From NCBI GenBank assembly GCA_028868235.1, contig JAGWUW010000158.1, positions 1 through 6,531 on the forward strand: DNA of 6,531 bases, given 5' to 3'. The notes below the pieces were generated by a model that made no database searches, was not told the origin of the DNA, and worked only from the letters and a program-made list of their open reading frames with translations. Positions within the stretch are counted from its first letter, which is position 1; each line of letters opens with the position of its first letter. Made by a program: the position numbers and the translations under genes. Positions 6,071 to 6,531 of the stretch are shown piece by piece. Origin of the DNA: Betaproteobacteria bacterium. Its GTDB lineage: Bacteria > Pseudomonadota > Gammaproteobacteria > Burkholderiales > Rhodocyclaceae.

Positions 6071-6076
6071 CGCGCA

Positions 6077-6531
6077 GTGGCGACGAAACTAAAAACGGTC
6101 CCGGTCAGCAGGTCCGGGCGCTACGTGGTAGAAGACCAAGAGGAGGGGACCTTCCGGGTTTCGCGCGATGCGTTCACCAGCCAGGAAGTCTTCGAGCTGG
6201 AGCGGGACCGCATCTTCAGCAAGTCGTGGCTCTATGTCGGGCACGAATCCGAAATTCCGAACAACAACGACTTTGTTACTCGTAAAGTCGGCGGACGCGA
6301 AGTGATCTTCAATCGCGATCGAAAGGGCCAGATTCACGTTTTCCTGAACACCTGTCCGCATCGTGGCGCAATGGTCGAGCGGCAGGCCAAGGGTAATGCC
6401 ATCTCGTTTCGTTGTATCTACCATGGTTGGGCGTTCAACAACAATGGCACCTTCGGCACCAAGATGCAGGAAGGTGACTATGGTCCGCACTTCAATGAAG
6501 ACGGTTGTGCCAACTTGCCTTCTGCCCCTCA
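6077..6531 (+). CDS. Rieske non-heme iron ring-hydroxylating oxygenase alpha subunit, 3' truncated by window edge
   Basis: N-terminal 151 residues of the large subunit of a Rieske oxygenase, which uses O2 and electrons from a ferredoxin/reductase to hydroxylate a ring or alicyclic substrate. The GTG at 6077 is chosen for its GGAGAGGAG site. The Rieske [2Fe-2S] ligands are Cys93 and His95 (NTCPHRGAM) and Cys113 and His116 (FRCIYHGW), spaced C-x-H-x17-C-x2-H exactly as in the family. Before them comes FRVSRDAFTSQEVFELERD, then IFSKSWLYVGHESEIP and the DFVTRKVGGREVIFNRD strand, typical of alpha subunits. The catalytic domain with the 2-His-1-carboxylate iron site lies beyond the window, so activity and partners cannot be judged. 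Style suggests the aromatic ring-hydroxylating dioxygenase alpha class rather than a small demethylase; a 3-ketosteroid 9-alpha-hydroxylase type role cannot be excluded. A 346-bp upstream gap with an FNR-type box suggests its own promoter. Confidence 0.93.
   Translation, partial: MATKLKTVPVSRSGRYVVEDQEEGTFRVSRDAFTSQEVFELERDRIFSKSWLYVGHESEIPNNNDFVTRKVGGREVIFNRDRKGQIHVFLNTCPHRGAMVERQAKGNAISFRCIYHGWAFNNNGTFGTKMQEGDYGPHFNEDGCANLPSAP

Larger units (their letters stand above)
5731..6076. other. 346-bp intergenic region before the Rieske oxygenase
   Basis: No convincing gene. It looks more AT-rich than the flanking genes by eye. A perfect TATAAT lies at 5784-5789, but no good -35 is at normal spacing (TTCTTA at 5759-5764 is 19 bp away). 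Small inverted repeats are TTAGG/CCTAA (5762-5766 and 5773-5777) and TCTAA/TTAGA (5798-5802 and 5811-5815). The 7-mer ATGTTCT occurs at 5756-5762 and 5794-5800. On the minus strand a frame is open for 53 codons from 6013 to 5855, with no good start or ribosome site. The region closes with the FNR-type box and the oxygenase leader, described separately. No terminator with a T-run follows the upstream dehydrogenase gene. Confidence 0.6.

Noticed and set aside
6089..6490. Minus-strand open frame of 133 codons opposite the oxygenase
   Set aside because: Lies fully antisense to a clear Rieske domain and has no family features of its own.
1..6531. CRISPR arrays, tRNA/rRNA genes, complete insertion sequences, toxin-antitoxin or phage-defence genes
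   Set aside because: Looked for on both strands; no regularly spaced repeats, no cloverleaf-like sequences and no motifs of these systems were seen.

Overview
The window reads as part of a catabolic gene cluster for CoA-linked breakdown of a side chain or ring. It probably comes from a GC-rich alphaproteobacterium, and a sphingomonad (Novosphingobium/Sphingobium-like) is the best guess. That guess rests only on base composition by eye, the mix of gene families and the style of the Rieske oxygenase. No rRNA or taxonomic marker is present.

Layout. (1) Positions 3-2982, plus strand: a tight operon made of the 3' part of a MaoC/hydratase-2 type enoyl-CoA hydratase, then two different acyl-CoA dehydrogenase (ACAD) subunits. 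Gaps are 2 nt and then an ATGA stop/start overlap. The first ACAD carries a candidate catalytic Glu243 in helix G. The second has Ala at that place and no C-terminal Glu, so the pair looks like an alpha2beta2 heteromeric ACAD of the kind known from steroid side-chain degraders. (2) Positions 2983-3065: a short gap with an 8-bp inverted repeat running into the Shine-Dalgarno of the next gene. (3) Positions 3066-3836, plus strand: a classical SDR dehydrogenase resembling bacterial 3-alpha/20-beta-hydroxysteroid dehydrogenase. It may be the last gene of the same transcription unit. (4) Positions 3854-4609, minus strand: a crotonase-family enoyl-CoA hydratase with both catalytic glutamates, convergent with the SDR, with a hairpin between them. 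(5) Positions 4610-4857: a divergent intergenic region. (6) Positions 4858-5730, plus strand: a 3-hydroxyisobutyrate dehydrogenase-family oxidoreductase. (7) Positions 5731-6076: 346 bp without a convincing gene, ending in a perfect FNR/FixK-type palindrome and a leader. (8) From 6077 to the window end, plus strand: the N-terminal part of a Rieske non-heme-iron oxygenase alpha subunit, GTG start, cut by the edge.

How the parts may work together (inference): the ACAD pair would introduce a 2,3-double bond into an acyl-CoA, one of the two hydratases would add water, and the SDR would oxidise a hydroxyl group on the acyl chain or on the ring system. The Rieske oxygenase would hydroxylate a ring or alicyclic substrate. 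No thiolase, CoA ligase, ferredoxin, reductase or regulator is in view, so the substrate cannot be fixed. Steroid/bile-acid, terpenoid and aromatic acyl-CoA pathways all remain open. The points most worth a second look are the paired ACADs with one predicted active site and the FNR-type box in front of an oxygen-using enzyme.
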